Shown here in pieces: positions 27,830 through 36,907 of a stretch of DNA of 45,842 nucleotides. Positions within the stretch are counted from its first letter, which is position 1; every line of letters starts with the position of its first letter. The position numbers were made by a program, and so were the translations under genes. The stretch covers positions 1 to 45,842 of IMG/VR virus record IMGVR_UViG_3300046474_000241. One strand, 5' to 3'. Under the pieces are notes generated by a model. It had not been told where the DNA came from. It saw nothing but the letters and a program-made list of their open reading frames with translations, and made no database searches. Source of the stretch: a virus.

Positions 27830-29946
27830 TGCCGAACACCGCGTATCCCGCGCTCACGCCCGGACCGACCTACAACGACGGCCGCCCCGAAAAGGTCGGC
27901 GTATTCTTCCAGGTAAACGCGCCAGTAACAGTCGCCGGAATCTACTTCTACTCGCCTAGCGCCGGCACCGGCCGCAGTTTCGAGCTGTTCGGCGGAGATT
28001 CGCGCCTCGCCGTCGCAACCTCCGACGTCGCCACGGGCGACAACTACGTTGCGCTCCCTGCGCCCGTCGCCCTCGCCCCCGGCGTCAACTACTTGGCAGC
28101 CGTCGGCTACTACGGCAGCGCGCCGCACCTCGACTACACGGCAACCCCGTTTGCCGCCGGCGCCACGCAAGGCCCGTTCGTCTTCCCGGCACAGTCCGGG
28201 CGCTACGAGGAAACCACCGACTCCCTCGCCATCCCCACCGGCTTTACAAATAGCTGGTACGGCGTCGGCCCCTACGTGGCGACCGTCGAGGATCTGCCCG
28301 TCGCCGTGACGATTGCCAACCTGGCACCGGCTGTAGAGGGCGTCGCCCGTACGCTCGTCGCCACTACGACGAACGAAACCGGCACCGTCGACTACGAATG
28401 GTCGCAGGTCTCCGGCCCGGCCGCGACGTTCACCGACGCGAACGAACCGACGCTCGTCGTTACCCCATCGGTCTCCGGTGCATACGTGTTCCGAGTCGAC
28501 GTCATCGACGACAACTCGACTGCGTTTGACCTCGTTACCGTCGTGGCTACCGAGCCCCTCGAGCCACAGTTCGAATACCGGCTCATGGCGAAAGACGAGT
28601 TGGGCGAATGGCACTACGCCGGCACGGGTGAGCCCGTAGCCCCGCCCGAAACACACCCCGGCGTGTTTTACCCAGAGGACTACGGCGCCATCGGCGACGG
28701 AGTTACCGACGACACCGACGCCTGGAACGCCTGTATAGCCGCGGCCGTGGCCGCCGCGCCCGCGCACAACTACTCGGTAGTTGTGGAGGCGCAGTCCGCC
28801 GAGTACCTCATCGCCTCGGCGCCGGTCGCTGGCTGGCAATACGGAAACGCGCAAATCTCCATCCCGCACGTACCCGCGAGCACCAGCCGAAAAGTGACGC
28901 TGACTATCCGCGGCCGGTCTGTTGCCTCGAGTTTCCTGCACTGGGAACAAGTCGCTCCGCAGTCCATTGGGACCGTGCTCCACAGCACGTTTACCAGCGG
29001 CAGCTATAACGCGACGTGGGGCGTCCCCTCCGTGCTCGGAGGCCCCACCAACCTCGCTACCGCCCCGCAAGACGAGTTCGCCACCGTGAGCAACATGCAA
29101 ATTGTGGTCGACGGCGTATCCACCTTGCAGCCCGCGGGCGCGTCGCTTATCGGGTTCGACTTCCGACGCATCGGGCAAGCGCACATCGTCTCCGCCTCCT
29201 CGTTTAGCACGCGCACGCGACAGACCACCCCGTCTATCGAAACTCTGGTGACCAACGACCAGTCGATCGGCCTGGCAATGCCCCTCAAGGGCAACAACGC
29301 GCGATCGGAAATCGGCTCCTACACCGCCGAGGGGCTCTATACCGGCCTGATCGTCGGCGAGCACTTGGTAGCGACCTACATCGGCGTTATCTACTGCCGC
29401 CGCGGTATCCAAATAGTCGGATTGACCGGCGGAAACTGGCCCGACGGCCAGCCCCGGACGGCCGACCATTCGATATGGATTGGCCGTTACCTCGCGGAGG
29501 CCGTCGACTACTGGATTTACAACGACGGCACCGGCACTCAGCTTGTAATCGGCTCTATGGGCGGCGAGGGAACCACGAATTTCGTGGCTCACGTCTACGA
29601 CCAGATCAGCGGCGGAGGCGGTAACGGAGGTCTCACCGGCGAGGTTCGCCTCTTGGATATCTTCCGTCAATTCGCCGTAGTGGAGGGTAACTCCCCGCTT
29701 CGAATCGTGAACGACGGCGTGCCCCCCGGCCCCGCCTACGCAAACCCCGCCGTCCCGGCGTCGACCGTGGCTATTCGCAACCCGTTCTACCGTGACGCCG
29801 TAGTTTCAATCACGGGCGGAACGGTTACCGACGTACGTCTCGACGGCGTCTCGCTCGGCACTTCCCGAGTAGTCGTAGTCCCGACAGGACGCCGAATTTC
29901 GATCACGTACTCAGCCGCCCCGACGTGGGCGTGGGTTCTCAGCTAA
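27829..29946 (+). CDS. Tailspike: DUF4082-like + Ig/PKD-like + pectate-lyase-like beta-helix
   Basis: 705 aa, GTG start. Residues about 1-150: GVFFQVNAPVTVAGIYFYSP and similar, a DUF4082-type beta sandwich. About 155-245: YEWSQVSGPAATFTDANEPT and FRVDVIDDNS, an Ig/PKD-like domain. About 280 on: YPEDYGAIGDGVTDDTDAWN, the signature start of the pectate-lyase-like (PL-6/Pfam 12708) beta-helix, which continues to about 620. The C-terminal 70 residues form a beta domain. It probably binds or degrades host surface polysaccharide. It lies upstream of terminase instead of beside the tail tip genes. Confidence 0.85.
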   Translation: MPNTAYPALTPGPTYNDGRPEKVGVFFQVNAPVTVAGIYFYSPSAGTGRSFELFGGDSRLAVATSDVATGDNYVALPAPVALAPGVNYLAAVGYYGSAPHLDYTATPFAAGATQGPFVFPAQSGRYEETTDSLAIPTGFTNSWYGVGPYVATVEDLPVAVTIANLAPAVEGVARTLVATTTNETGTVDYEWSQVSGPAATFTDANEPTLVVTPSVSGAYVFRVDVIDDNSTAFDLVTVVATEPLEPQFEYRLMAKDELGEWHYAGTGEPVAPPETHPGVFYPEDYGAIGDGVTDDTDAWNACIAAAVAAAPAHNYSVVVEAQSAEYLIASAPVAGWQYGNAQISIPHVPASTSRKVTLTIRGRSVASSFLHWEQVAPQSIGTVLHSTFTSGSYNATWGVPSVLGGPTNLATAPQDEFATVSNMQIVVDGVSTLQPAGASLIGFDFRRIGQAHIVSASSFSTRTRQTTPSIETLVTNDQSIGLAMPLKGNNARSEIGSYTAEGLYTGLIVGEHLVATYIGVIYCRRGIQIVGLTGGNWPDGQPRTADHSIWIGRYLAEAVDYWIYNDGTGTQLVIGSMGGEGTTNFVAHVYDQISGGGGNGGLTGEVRLLDIFRQFAVVEGNSPLRIVNDGVPPGPAYANPAVPASTVAIRNPFYRDAVVSITGGTVTDVRLDGVSLGTSRVVVVPTGRRISITYSAAPTWAWVLS

Positions 29947-29969
29947 CCAGTTCCTAGAGAGGAGTCGCC

Positions 29970-30401
29970 ATGCCCGGACGCGGTCCAGTTGCCAAAGACC
30001 AGCACCAGCGCGAGCGCGACACCAAGCGCCGACAGGCCGACTCCGTAACGGTCGTCGACGACGGCCAGCGTCGAGGCCCCGAGCTACTCGGCACCTACTC
30101 GCCGTCCACTGTCGACTGGTACGAGACATGGCGCACGAGCCCCCAGGCCGCGCTATTCGAGGCGACCGACTGGCAGCGGCTACAGATGATGGCCCCTCTC
30201 GTCGACACCTATTTCCGCGCCCCCTCGACGGCGGCGCTTGCAGAAATCCGGCTCAACGAGGAGCGCCTCGGCGCCACCTACGTCGACCGGCAGCGGGCAA
30301 AAATCCGCATCCAAGACCACGATGCCGACGGCGCCGCGGTCCTCCACATTGTGACTCCCGTAGAGGACGTCGCAGCTCGTCTCCGCGGGACCAAGAAATA
30401 A
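29970..30401 (+). CDS. terS: Terminase small subunit
   Basis: 143 aa, ATG with AGAGAGGAG. Starts PGRGPVAKDQHQRERDTKRR, a basic segment typical of actinophage small terminases, then a helical core (AALFEATDWQRLQMMAPLVDTYF, AALAEIRLNEERLGATYVDRQ) and a basic C-terminus. It recognises the packaging site and recruits the large subunit. Located 125 bp before the large subunit, with a micro-gene between. Confidence 0.85.
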   Translation: MPGRGPVAKDQHQRERDTKRRQADSVTVVDDGQRRGPELLGTYSPSTVDWYETWRTSPQAALFEATDWQRLQMMAPLVDTYFRAPSTAALAEIRLNEERLGATYVDRQRAKIRIQDHDADGAAVLHIVTPVEDVAARLRGTKK

Positions 30402-30413
30402 CGGGAGGTCCTC

Positions 30414-30494
30414 ATGGACGAAAAAGAAACAGTCGACGGCTACGCATGCCCGATCGACCCCCAGGACGCACTGAATTGCGAGTCCTGCCAGTAG
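30414..30494 (+). CDS. Cysteine-rich micro-protein between terminase genes
   Basis: 26 aa, ATG with GGGAGG site. The sequence ends YACPIDPQDALNCESCQ, with three Cys. Similar tiny CPID...CxSC proteins are found next to terminases in other actinophages, to my recollection. Function unknown. Confidence 0.6.
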   Translation: MDEKETVDGYACPIDPQDALNCESCQ

Positions 30495-30526
30495 GGAAAT
30501 AGACACCGCCTCGGAAAGGGGACGCA

Positions 30527-32266
30527 TTGCAGATCCTTTCCGAGGCCCCCCTCCACATCGAGGACCACGAGGGCCTAGCACCTCGCCTCATTGCGCCGAT
30601 CGTCTCCGTTCCCGAGTTTCCCCTCGGCGAAATCAAGACGCTTGGCGTCGGAATCTACCAATGGGCCGAGGCGTACCTCCTCCAGCCCGACGGCGACAAC
30701 GCGGGCGAACCGTTCGTGTTCACGCCCGAGCAGATCAACTTTATTCTCTGGTTCTACGCGATCGACGATGGCGGCCGTTTCATCTACCGCCGCGCCGTCC
30801 TCCGCCGGGCAAAGGGGTGGGGCAAATCGCCGTTCCTAGGCGCCCTGGCGCTCGCCGAACTCCTCGGCCCGGTCCGTTTCGGCGGCTGGAACGCGGACGG
30901 CACCCCGAGAGGCGTCGCCCACCCTATGCCGTGGGTAGTCATCGCCGGCGTGTCCGAGCAGCAGACCAAGAACACCTACGACGCCATCGTTGCAATGGCC
31001 GAGGACTCCGCACTCGTGGAGGACTACGGCCTCGACGTCGGCGCCACGCGCATCCTCACGCCGCGCGGCGGCAAAATTGTAATGATTACGGCCAGCGCCG
31101 CCACGCAAGAGGGCGCGCGCCCCTCGTTCGCGATCCTCGACGAAACCCACCACTGGACTAAGTCCAACGGAGGCCACGGCCTCGCTCGCGTCATCAAGCG
31201 CAACCTCGCCAAGTCACGCGACGGCATGGCCCGCTCGATCGAGACGACCAACGCGCACGAGCCGGGCCAAGACTCGACCGCAGAAAAGAGCTACAACGCC
31301 TGGCGCGACATTGTCGAGGGCCGCAGCACCGCCACCGGCATCCTCTACGACTCTCGAGAGGCTCCCCCCGGCATCGACCTCGCCGACGAGGCGCAAGTCA
31401 TGGCCGGACTCCGGTGCGCCTACGGCGACGCCGACTGGGTCGACCTCGACCGCATCCTCGGCGAAATCTACGACCCCGACACCTCCCCGGAGGAGTCCCG
31501 ACGGTTCTACCTCAACCAGATCGTCGCCGCCGCGGACGCATGGATCGCGCCGGCCGAATGGCACACCAACTACGTCCCCGAAATCGTCCCGCTCAAGTTC
31601 GGCACCCCCGGCAGTAAGCGCGACCGCGGCGACGTCGTCACCCTCGGATTCGACGGCTCGCTAACGGACGACTCGACCGCCCTCGTGGCGTGCCGCGTCG
31701 ACGACGGGGCCGTATTCCTACTTGCCATTTGGGAAAAGCCCGAGGGGCCAAAAGGCGTCGGCTGGGAGGTCCCCAAAGACCAAGTCCGCGACGCCGTAGC
31801 CTTCGCCCACTCCACCCTGGACGTCGTCGCGTTCTTCTCCGACGTCGCCTACTGGGAGACGGATATCGACGCCTGGCGTGACGACCACGCCGAGACCTAC
31901 ATCGTCAAGGCGACCACCCGGCACGCCGTCGGCTGGGATATGCGCGGCCACCAGATGGAGACCACGCGCGCCGTGGAGACCGTCCACCGTGCGATCACCG
32001 ACAACGAACTCCCATGGGGTCCTCACGACCTCGTTGCGGGCTCCACTGCCGGCCTCGCCCACGAAATCCTCACCCGGCATGTGCTCAACGCCCGCCGGCG
32101 CATCAACCGCTGGGGCGTCTCGTTCGGTAAAGAAAACCGCGAATCGCCCCTCAAGGTCGACGCACTCGCCGCCTTAGTTCTCGCACGCATGGCCCGCTCC
32201 CGCGTGCTCGCAGACGGCGGCCTAAAGAAACGACGCCGTCCCACCGGCCGCGTCGCCGGATTCTAG
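30527..32266 (+). CDS. terL: Terminase large subunit
   Basis: 579 aa, TTG start with AAAGGGG 5 bases upstream. ATPase: Walker A RRAKGWGKS (about 93-101), Walker B and catalytic Glu in AILDETHHW (about 203-211), coupling region TTNAHEPGQDSTAE. Nuclease: GFDGSLTDDSTALV (about 370, first Asp) and downstream DALAALVLARMA (about 546), as in RNase H-like nuclease domains. It pumps DNA into the prohead and cuts the concatemer. Confidence 0.95.
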   Translation: MQILSEAPLHIEDHEGLAPRLIAPIVSVPEFPLGEIKTLGVGIYQWAEAYLLQPDGDNAGEPFVFTPEQINFILWFYAIDDGGRFIYRRAVLRRAKGWGKSPFLGALALAELLGPVRFGGWNADGTPRGVAHPMPWVVIAGVSEQQTKNTYDAIVAMAEDSALVEDYGLDVGATRILTPRGGKIVMITASAATQEGARPSFAILDETHHWTKSNGGHGLARVIKRNLAKSRDGMARSIETTNAHEPGQDSTAEKSYNAWRDIVEGRSTATGILYDSREAPPGIDLADEAQVMAGLRCAYGDADWVDLDRILGEIYDPDTSPEESRRFYLNQIVAAADAWIAPAEWHTNYVPEIVPLKFGTPGSKRDRGDVVTLGFDGSLTDDSTALVACRVDDGAVFLLAIWEKPEGPKGVGWEVPKDQVRDAVAFAHSTLDVVAFFSDVAYWETDIDAWRDDHAETYIVKATTRHAVGWDMRGHQMETTRAVETVHRAITDNELPWGPHDLVAGSTAGLAHEILTRHVLNARRRINRWGVSFGKENRESPLKVDALAALVLARMARSRVLADGGLKKRRRPTGRVAGF

Positions 32267-32283
32267 CCCTAGGAGGGCCGTAA

Positions 32284-33651
32284 ATGATCGACTCCGCTCT
32301 CGCTAAGAGGCTCGACCTGGCGCTAAAAAGCGACCTCGACCTCGAGGGCCGCCTCGGCAAGCCGCGCCGATATCTCGCGGGCGATCATGACCTCCCCTAC
32401 ATGCCGCGCGGCGCAAAAGCCGAGTACAAGCACCTCGGGAGACGGGCCATCACCAACTGGACCCCGCTTATCTCCGACACGTACGCCAAGGGCCTTTTCG
32501 TCGACGGATACCGCGAGTCCCGCGCCTCCGACAACGCCGAGCCGTGGTCGTACTGGCAGGCAAACGGCCTCGACGCTCGCCAGACCGTCGCCCACCGCGG
32601 CGCACTCGAGTACGGCACGAGCTACACGCTCGTTCTCCCCGGCACGCTCGCCACTCGCCGCGTACCGCTCATCCGCCCGCTCTCGCCGCTCCGCACCCTC
32701 GCCTGGTATCAGGACGAGGACGACGAATACCCCGAGCTGTTCCTCCGCCGCCGCGGGACGACCTCCGACGGAACGCGCCTCATCGAGGTAATGGACCGGG
32801 AGGAAATCGTCACCTTTGCGCTTCCCGAGCGCTCGGAAAAGTGGATCGAGTCCGGCCGCGAGTTGCACGGGCTCGGCGTCACGCCGGTTGTGCGTTTCCG
32901 CGACCGCATCGACGGCGAATCCGTAGGCATCATTTCGCCGATCATCAACATTCAGGACCGCGTAAACGAAATCGTTTTCTCGACCCTAATGGCGCTCCAG
33001 TACGCGGTATTCCGCCAGCGCTGGGCAACCGGCCTCGCGATCCCCATGGAGCCCGTACTCGACGAGAACGGGCAGCCGACCGGCGAGGAGCAGCCAGTAG
33101 AGCCCTTCGAGGCCGCCGTCGACCGCCTCTGGGTGGCCGAGGACGACACAGCACGGTTCGGCGACTTCGCGCAGACCGAGACCACCGGCCACCAAACGGC
33201 CTACGAGTCGACAGTCCGCTCCCTCGCCGCCATTTCGCAGATATCGCCCAACATTCTGACCGGCGACCTAATCAACCTGTCGGCGGAGGCGCTCGCGCAG
33301 ATGGAGGCCTCCACGCAACGCAAGATCGCCGAATACGAAACCCTATTCGGCGAGTCCTGGGAGACGGTATTCCGCCTCTCGGCCGTAGCCGCAGGCAAGA
33401 CGCCCGACGACTCCGCACAGGTGCGCTGGCGTGACACCGAGGCCCGTGCCCTGGCGTCCACCGTCGACGCACTCGGCAAGATGGCCCAAATGCTCGCCGT
33501 CCCCGTCGAGGAACTCTGGGAAAAGATCCCCGGAATCACCGACACCGACGTCATGCGCTGGAAAGCCGCCCGAGCAGCCGACCCGCTCGCGGAAATCGCC
33601 GCCACGATCACCCGCCAGGCGGCGACGAACCCCGCGACGCCCGCGGAGTAG
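32284..33651 (+). CDS. Portal protein
   Basis: 455 aa, ATG with AGGAGG. Matches the SPP1-gp6-like actinophage portal pattern: PRRYLAGDHDLPYMPRGAKAEYKHLGRRAI near the N-terminus, NWTPLISDTYAKGLFVDGYR, then INIQDRVNEIVFSTLMALQYAVFRQRW (about 220-246) and ILTGDLINLSAEALAQMEASTQRKIAEYE (about 330-357). It forms the DNA entry ring at one capsid vertex. Followed directly by the MuF-like gene. Confidence 0.93.
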   Translation: MIDSALAKRLDLALKSDLDLEGRLGKPRRYLAGDHDLPYMPRGAKAEYKHLGRRAITNWTPLISDTYAKGLFVDGYRESRASDNAEPWSYWQANGLDARQTVAHRGALEYGTSYTLVLPGTLATRRVPLIRPLSPLRTLAWYQDEDDEYPELFLRRRGTTSDGTRLIEVMDREEIVTFALPERSEKWIESGRELHGLGVTPVVRFRDRIDGESVGIISPIINIQDRVNEIVFSTLMALQYAVFRQRWATGLAIPMEPVLDENGQPTGEEQPVEPFEAAVDRLWVAEDDTARFGDFAQTETTGHQTAYESTVRSLAAISQISPNILTGDLINLSAEALAQMEASTQRKIAEYETLFGESWETVFRLSAVAAGKTPDDSAQVRWRDTEARALASTVDALGKMAQMLAVPVEELWEKIPGITDTDVMRWKAARAADPLAEIAATITRQAATNPATPAE

Positions 33652-33653
33652 CC

Positions 33654-34379
33654 ATGGCGAACGAGACGGAGCTACTCTCCCTCTCCAAGACGCACATGGG
33701 CCAGCAGGTTCGTGACGTCGCCGTGATTCAGTACGCGCTATCCGTCGCGTTCGATCGCACGATGACGCCGAACGACCTGGACGCCGGGTTCGAGCGGTTC
33801 CTCCAGTACGCCGTACGGCTCATCACCGCCGGCCGTGCCAAGGGGACCCTCTCGGCGGACAGGTTCTACGCGGCCTCACGCGTGCTCGCCGGGCTCAGTG
33901 CGGACCTGCCGACGGCAACAGTGCCCGCGCTCCTCGAGCTGGGCACCGTAGAGACGTCAATGCGGGTTACCGGCCCCGTGCGGACGAAAAAGCTCATCGC
34001 CAACGGCAAGAGTCCTGCCGCCGCACTCGCGCAAGCGAAAGTCGCGACCCTGGGCGCCGCCAAACGGCAGGTCCTCAACGCACCTCGAGAGCGGATTGTC
34101 TCCCTCACAGAGAACGACGACGACGCCCTCGCCTGGGCACGCCAGTCCGACGGCAACCCGTGCGCGTTTTGCGCCATGCTCATCAGCCGCGGGCCGGTCT
34201 ACAGCGCCGGCACGGTCGCATTCATGGCCCATGACGAGTGCGGATGCATGCCCCGCTCCGTGTTCAAGTCCGACCGCTCGCGCGGCTGGGATTCCCAGTC
34301 CTTAGCGCTCCGCAAGCTCTACGACGAGAACCCCGGCGACAAGTTCCGACACGCATACGAACATCGAGAGGCGGCCTAG
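33654..34379 (+). CDS. MuF-like minor capsid / capsid maturation protein
   Basis: 241 aa. Helical N-terminal two thirds, then the MuF-type end ARQSDGNPCAFCAMLISRG, an F.AHDECGC motif and a basic MPRSVFK segment. The four Cys and one His may bind zinc. These minor proteins associate with the portal and are packaged with DNA. One-base overlap with the endolysin gene. Confidence 0.85.
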   Translation: MANETELLSLSKTHMGQQVRDVAVIQYALSVAFDRTMTPNDLDAGFERFLQYAVRLITAGRAKGTLSADRFYAASRVLAGLSADLPTATVPALLELGTVETSMRVTGPVRTKKLIANGKSPAAALAQAKVATLGAAKRQVLNAPRERIVSLTENDDDALAWARQSDGNPCAFCAMLISRGPVYSAGTVAFMAHDECGCMPRSVFKSDRSRGWDSQSLALRKLYDENPGDKFRHAYEHREAA

Positions 34380-35197
34380 TGGCCCTAGTCAAGATCCAAG
34401 GCTCAATGCTCGGCGAGGACCGCCTAGCGACGGCCTTTATGCGGGCCGACGCCCACTACGGCGGCCGACTCGTCATCACTACCCCGTACGGCGCCTACCG
34501 CTCGCGGGCGGACCAAATGTACCTGCGAAACCGCTACCTGGCAGACCCCAAGAGGTACGCCTACGCCGCCCCGCCTGGCAACTCATGGCACGAGCGCGGC
34601 CTAGCGGTCGACATTGCCAACTGGGCAATGTTCCCCGACCTACAAGACGTCATGAAGTCCTACGGGTTCAAGCGGGACGCGCTCGAGGACTGGCACTACA
34701 ACTACGTCGGCGGCGGGACCGCTACCGCCGGAAACGGCGGCGTCGCGATCCCCGTCGAACCCGAACCCCCCAAACCCACAGAGGACGATATGACCGTATT
34801 TGCTGTCGAAATGACCAGCGCCGGCCAGCCCGAATACCAGATGATCGCCCTCTACGGCGACGTCGCTAACGGCTGGGTCGAGATTCTCCCGAAAGACCGG
34901 GAGGGCTTTTTCAACCCATGGCGCTCCGGCGAGGGGGCCGCTCGAGGCGTCCCCGCCACCGATATCCCGCTCCGCGGCGTATCGCTCGCCGAATGGAACG
35001 TCCTACGTTCCGTCCACCAGTTTCCCAAACCCGCCGCGGTCCAAGTGGACTCCGCGGCAATCGCCAAAGCTGCCGCAGACGCGGTAAAGGCGGCACTCTC
35101 CGGGGCGAACATCACCGCCCAGGTAGACGTGGCCGCCATCGCCGCGGCAGCAGGCAAGGCCGCAGCGGCCGAAATCGCCGCTCGCCTCGCCGCGTAA
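34379..35197 (+). CDS. Endolysin: VanY-type D-Ala-D-Ala/L-Ala-D-Glu carboxypeptidase
   Basis: 272 aa from GTG 34379 (TAGTG). Peptidase M15 signature: YGAYRSRADQ (about 37-46), SWHERGLAVDI (His71 and Asp78, zinc ligands) and WHYNY (His106). Residues about 135-220 form a second beta-rich domain (TVFAVEMTSAGQPEYQMIAL, then WNVLRSVHQF), perhaps cell-wall binding. The C-terminal 55 residues are Ala/Lys-rich helix. It cleaves peptidoglycan peptides. It is located inside the head module, not beside the holins. Confidence 0.85.
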   Translation: MALVKIQGSMLGEDRLATAFMRADAHYGGRLVITTPYGAYRSRADQMYLRNRYLADPKRYAYAAPPGNSWHERGLAVDIANWAMFPDLQDVMKSYGFKRDALEDWHYNYVGGGTATAGNGGVAIPVEPEPPKPTEDDMTVFAVEMTSAGQPEYQMIALYGDVANGWVEILPKDREGFFNPWRSGEGAARGVPATDIPLRGVSLAEWNVLRSVHQFPKPAAVQVDSAAIAKAAADAVKAALSGANITAQVDVAAIAAAAGKAAAAEIAARLAA

Positions 35198-35273
35198 AGC
35201 GCTTAGCGCAAAACCCCCAATCTCGCCCCGGCAGGACCGGAGCAAACCACGCCACAGGAGGGCGTTTACACCC

Positions 35274-35819
35274 ATGCCAGAAAACGAACAGCCGAACCCC
35301 GACGAGCAGCCGAACGACAAGCAGACCGACAAAAAGAGCACCGACGCCCAGACCCCGCCATGGGGCTCGGACGAGGAGTTCAACCCGGAAAAGGCTTGGC
35401 AGCTCGTCCAGAACCTCCGCGCCGACAAAGACAAGTTGACGACCAAGGTCACCGATTACGAACGCTCGGTCCAGGAGGCCGAGGACGCGAAAAAGGACGA
35501 CCTCACCAAGGCCCTCGACAAGGTCACCGCAGCGGAGAAACGAGCCGCCGAGGCCGAGCGCCAGCTCATCGTTGCCAAGGCGCTCCGCGATCACCCGGAA
35601 CTCTCCGAAATCGAGGACGTCGAGGACTTCCTCACCGGAGAAACCGCCGAGGAAATCGAGGCCAAGGCCGTACGTCTGGCAGCCGGTCGCAAACCGGCAG
35701 AGCCGAAACAGGACCCCTCGCGGCGTCCTCGCTCGGCACTGGTCCCCGGACATTCCACCTCCGAGGCCGACCCCGAGTTCGACCCCGACGCCATCGCCAA
35801 AGCGGCGCGCCGTCGGTAA
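35274..35819 (+). CDS. Scaffold protein
   Basis: 181 aa, ATG with AGGAGGG. Acidic/polar N-terminus rich in Pro, Asn and Gln, then a coiled coil at about 45-110 (VQNLRADKDKLTTKVTDYE to AAEAERQLIVAKALRD), and a basic C-terminus (DAIAKAARRR) that would bind the coat. It is placed immediately before the major capsid gene, as usual. Confidence 0.85.
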   Translation: MPENEQPNPDEQPNDKQTDKKSTDAQTPPWGSDEEFNPEKAWQLVQNLRADKDKLTTKVTDYERSVQEAEDAKKDDLTKALDKVTAAEKRAAEAERQLIVAKALRDHPELSEIEDVEDFLTGETAEEIEAKAVRLAAGRKPAEPKQDPSRRPRSALVPGHSTSEADPEFDPDAIAKAARRR

Positions 35820-35850
35820 CCCGCCCCTCTACCCATAAGGACTAACCCAG

Positions 35851-36795
35851 ATGGCTAACACCTTCTACACCGCGGCTCAGGTCGCGCGCACTGCCGTCGC
35901 CCTGACGGCTCAGGATGCATTCCTGTCGCAGCTCGTCTCCCGTAACTTCGAGGACGACCTGTTCGCCGGCGGTGGCCTCGGCCGCACCGTAAATATCCGC
36001 ATCCCCGCGGCCCTCATCGCGCGCGAGCGTGGTATCGACGAGACGACCGCGGCTATCGTGCTCGACTCGCTCACCGAGACGACCGTCCCGCTGACCCTCG
36101 GTACGCACGTCTATAGCGCCGTCGGCCTCTCCGAGGGCGATATCACCCTCAACCTCGCGGACTTCACCGCGCAGGTTCTCGCCCCGCAGGCCGAGGCAGT
36201 CGTCGACCGCCTCGAGAACACGGTAGCGACCGCGCTCCGCGCTATCCCGCTCAACACCACGCTTGACTGGGACGCCGCTAACCCCGTCAAGACGTTCACG
36301 CAGATCCGCAAGACCATGCGCGACGCCGGAGTCCCCGCAACGGGCCTCAACGTCGTTGTCGGAACGTCGGTTTACGCCGCGCTCCTTGACGCCAAGGCCA
36401 TCACCGACGCCAGCGAGTCCGGCTCGACCGAGGCTCTCCGCGATGCCGGCGTTGGCAAGATCCGCGGATTCAACATCGTGGAATCGACCCGCGTCGACGA
36501 CGGCGAGATTATTGCGTTTCACCGCGACGCCTTCACGCTCGCGACCCGCGCGCCCCTCGTGCCCGCCGGCGCCTCGTTCGGCGAGACCGTTAGCGAAAAG
36601 GGATTCTCCCTCCGCTATATCCGCGACTACGACGTCATGCACACGCAGGACCGCTCGCTCGTGAGCACCTTCGCGGGCGTCGCCGCTCTGCCGCTCTACA
36701 AGGTCACGCGCGACTACACCGGCAACACCGCCAGCGTAACCGCCGTGCCGAACGCGGGCTCAATCCGCATGAGCATCGAGGACGCCGAGGCGTAA
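35851..36795 (+). CDS. Major capsid protein (P22-coat-like HK97 fold)
   Basis: 314 aa. The N-terminus ANTFYTAAQVARTAVALTAQD is typical of P22 coat-like actinophage capsids. Then FEDDLFAGGGLGRTVNIRIP, TVPLTLGTHVYSAVGLSEGD, the spine helix TAQVLAPQAEAVVDRLENTV (about 110-130), and a C-terminal FHRDAFTLATRAPLVPAG. It builds the icosahedral shell. It is flanked downstream by hairpins that may raise or limit expression relative to the connectors. Confidence 0.93.
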   Translation: MANTFYTAAQVARTAVALTAQDAFLSQLVSRNFEDDLFAGGGLGRTVNIRIPAALIARERGIDETTAAIVLDSLTETTVPLTLGTHVYSAVGLSEGDITLNLADFTAQVLAPQAEAVVDRLENTVATALRAIPLNTTLDWDAANPVKTFTQIRKTMRDAGVPATGLNVVVGTSVYAALLDAKAITDASESGSTEALRDAGVGKIRGFNIVESTRVDDGEIIAFHRDAFTLATRAPLVPAGASFGETVSEKGFSLRYIRDYDVMHTQDRSLVSTFAGVAALPLYKVTRDYTGNTASVTAVPNAGSIRMSIEDAEA

Positions 36796-36802
36796 TCCCC
36801 GC

Positions 36803-36844
36803 GTGACCGACCGATCACATTTCCGAATGTGACCGACCGATCAC
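36803..36844 (+). repeat. Direct repeat GTGACCGACCGATCAC x2 with central hairpin
   Basis: Exact 16-base repeats at 36803-36818 and 36829-36844, separated by ATTTCCGAAT. The inner part TCACATT-TCCG-AATGTGA folds as a 7-bp hairpin, while each repeat is an interrupted palindrome (GTGA...TCAC). It lies 8 bases after the major capsid stop. It may be a stability hairpin or a protein binding site. Confidence 0.7.
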
Positions 36845-36849
36845 GCACC

Positions 36850-36879
36850 GAGGGGGCGCTCCTAACGGGGCGTCCCCTC
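36850..36879 (+). terminator. Intrinsic terminator/attenuator after major capsid
   Basis: GAGGGGGCGC pairs with GCGTCCCCTC (one G-T) around a 10-nt loop, then TCCCCATTTCTT. The T tract is broken, so partial read-through into the connector genes is expected. Confidence 0.7.
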
Positions 36880-36892
36880 TCCCCATTTCTTC

Positions 36893-36905
36893 ACAGATAG
36901 GCGGC
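36893..36905 (+). promoter_or_regulatory. SAS-like right arm before connector gene
   Basis: ACAGATAGGCGGC, two bases before the ATG at 36908. It matches the right arm of the ESAS/SAS elements (ACAGATAGGAGGC) with one change; no left arm is seen upstream. Confidence 0.6.
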
Positions 36906-36907
36906 GC

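Noticed and set aside
27811-29670. Long open frame of 619 codons on the minus strand opposite the tailspike
   Set aside because: In GC-rich DNA the antisense frame of a codon-biased gene is often open. It has no ribosome site, its composition is Gly/Arg/Val-rich without structure, and the sense frame has clear domains.
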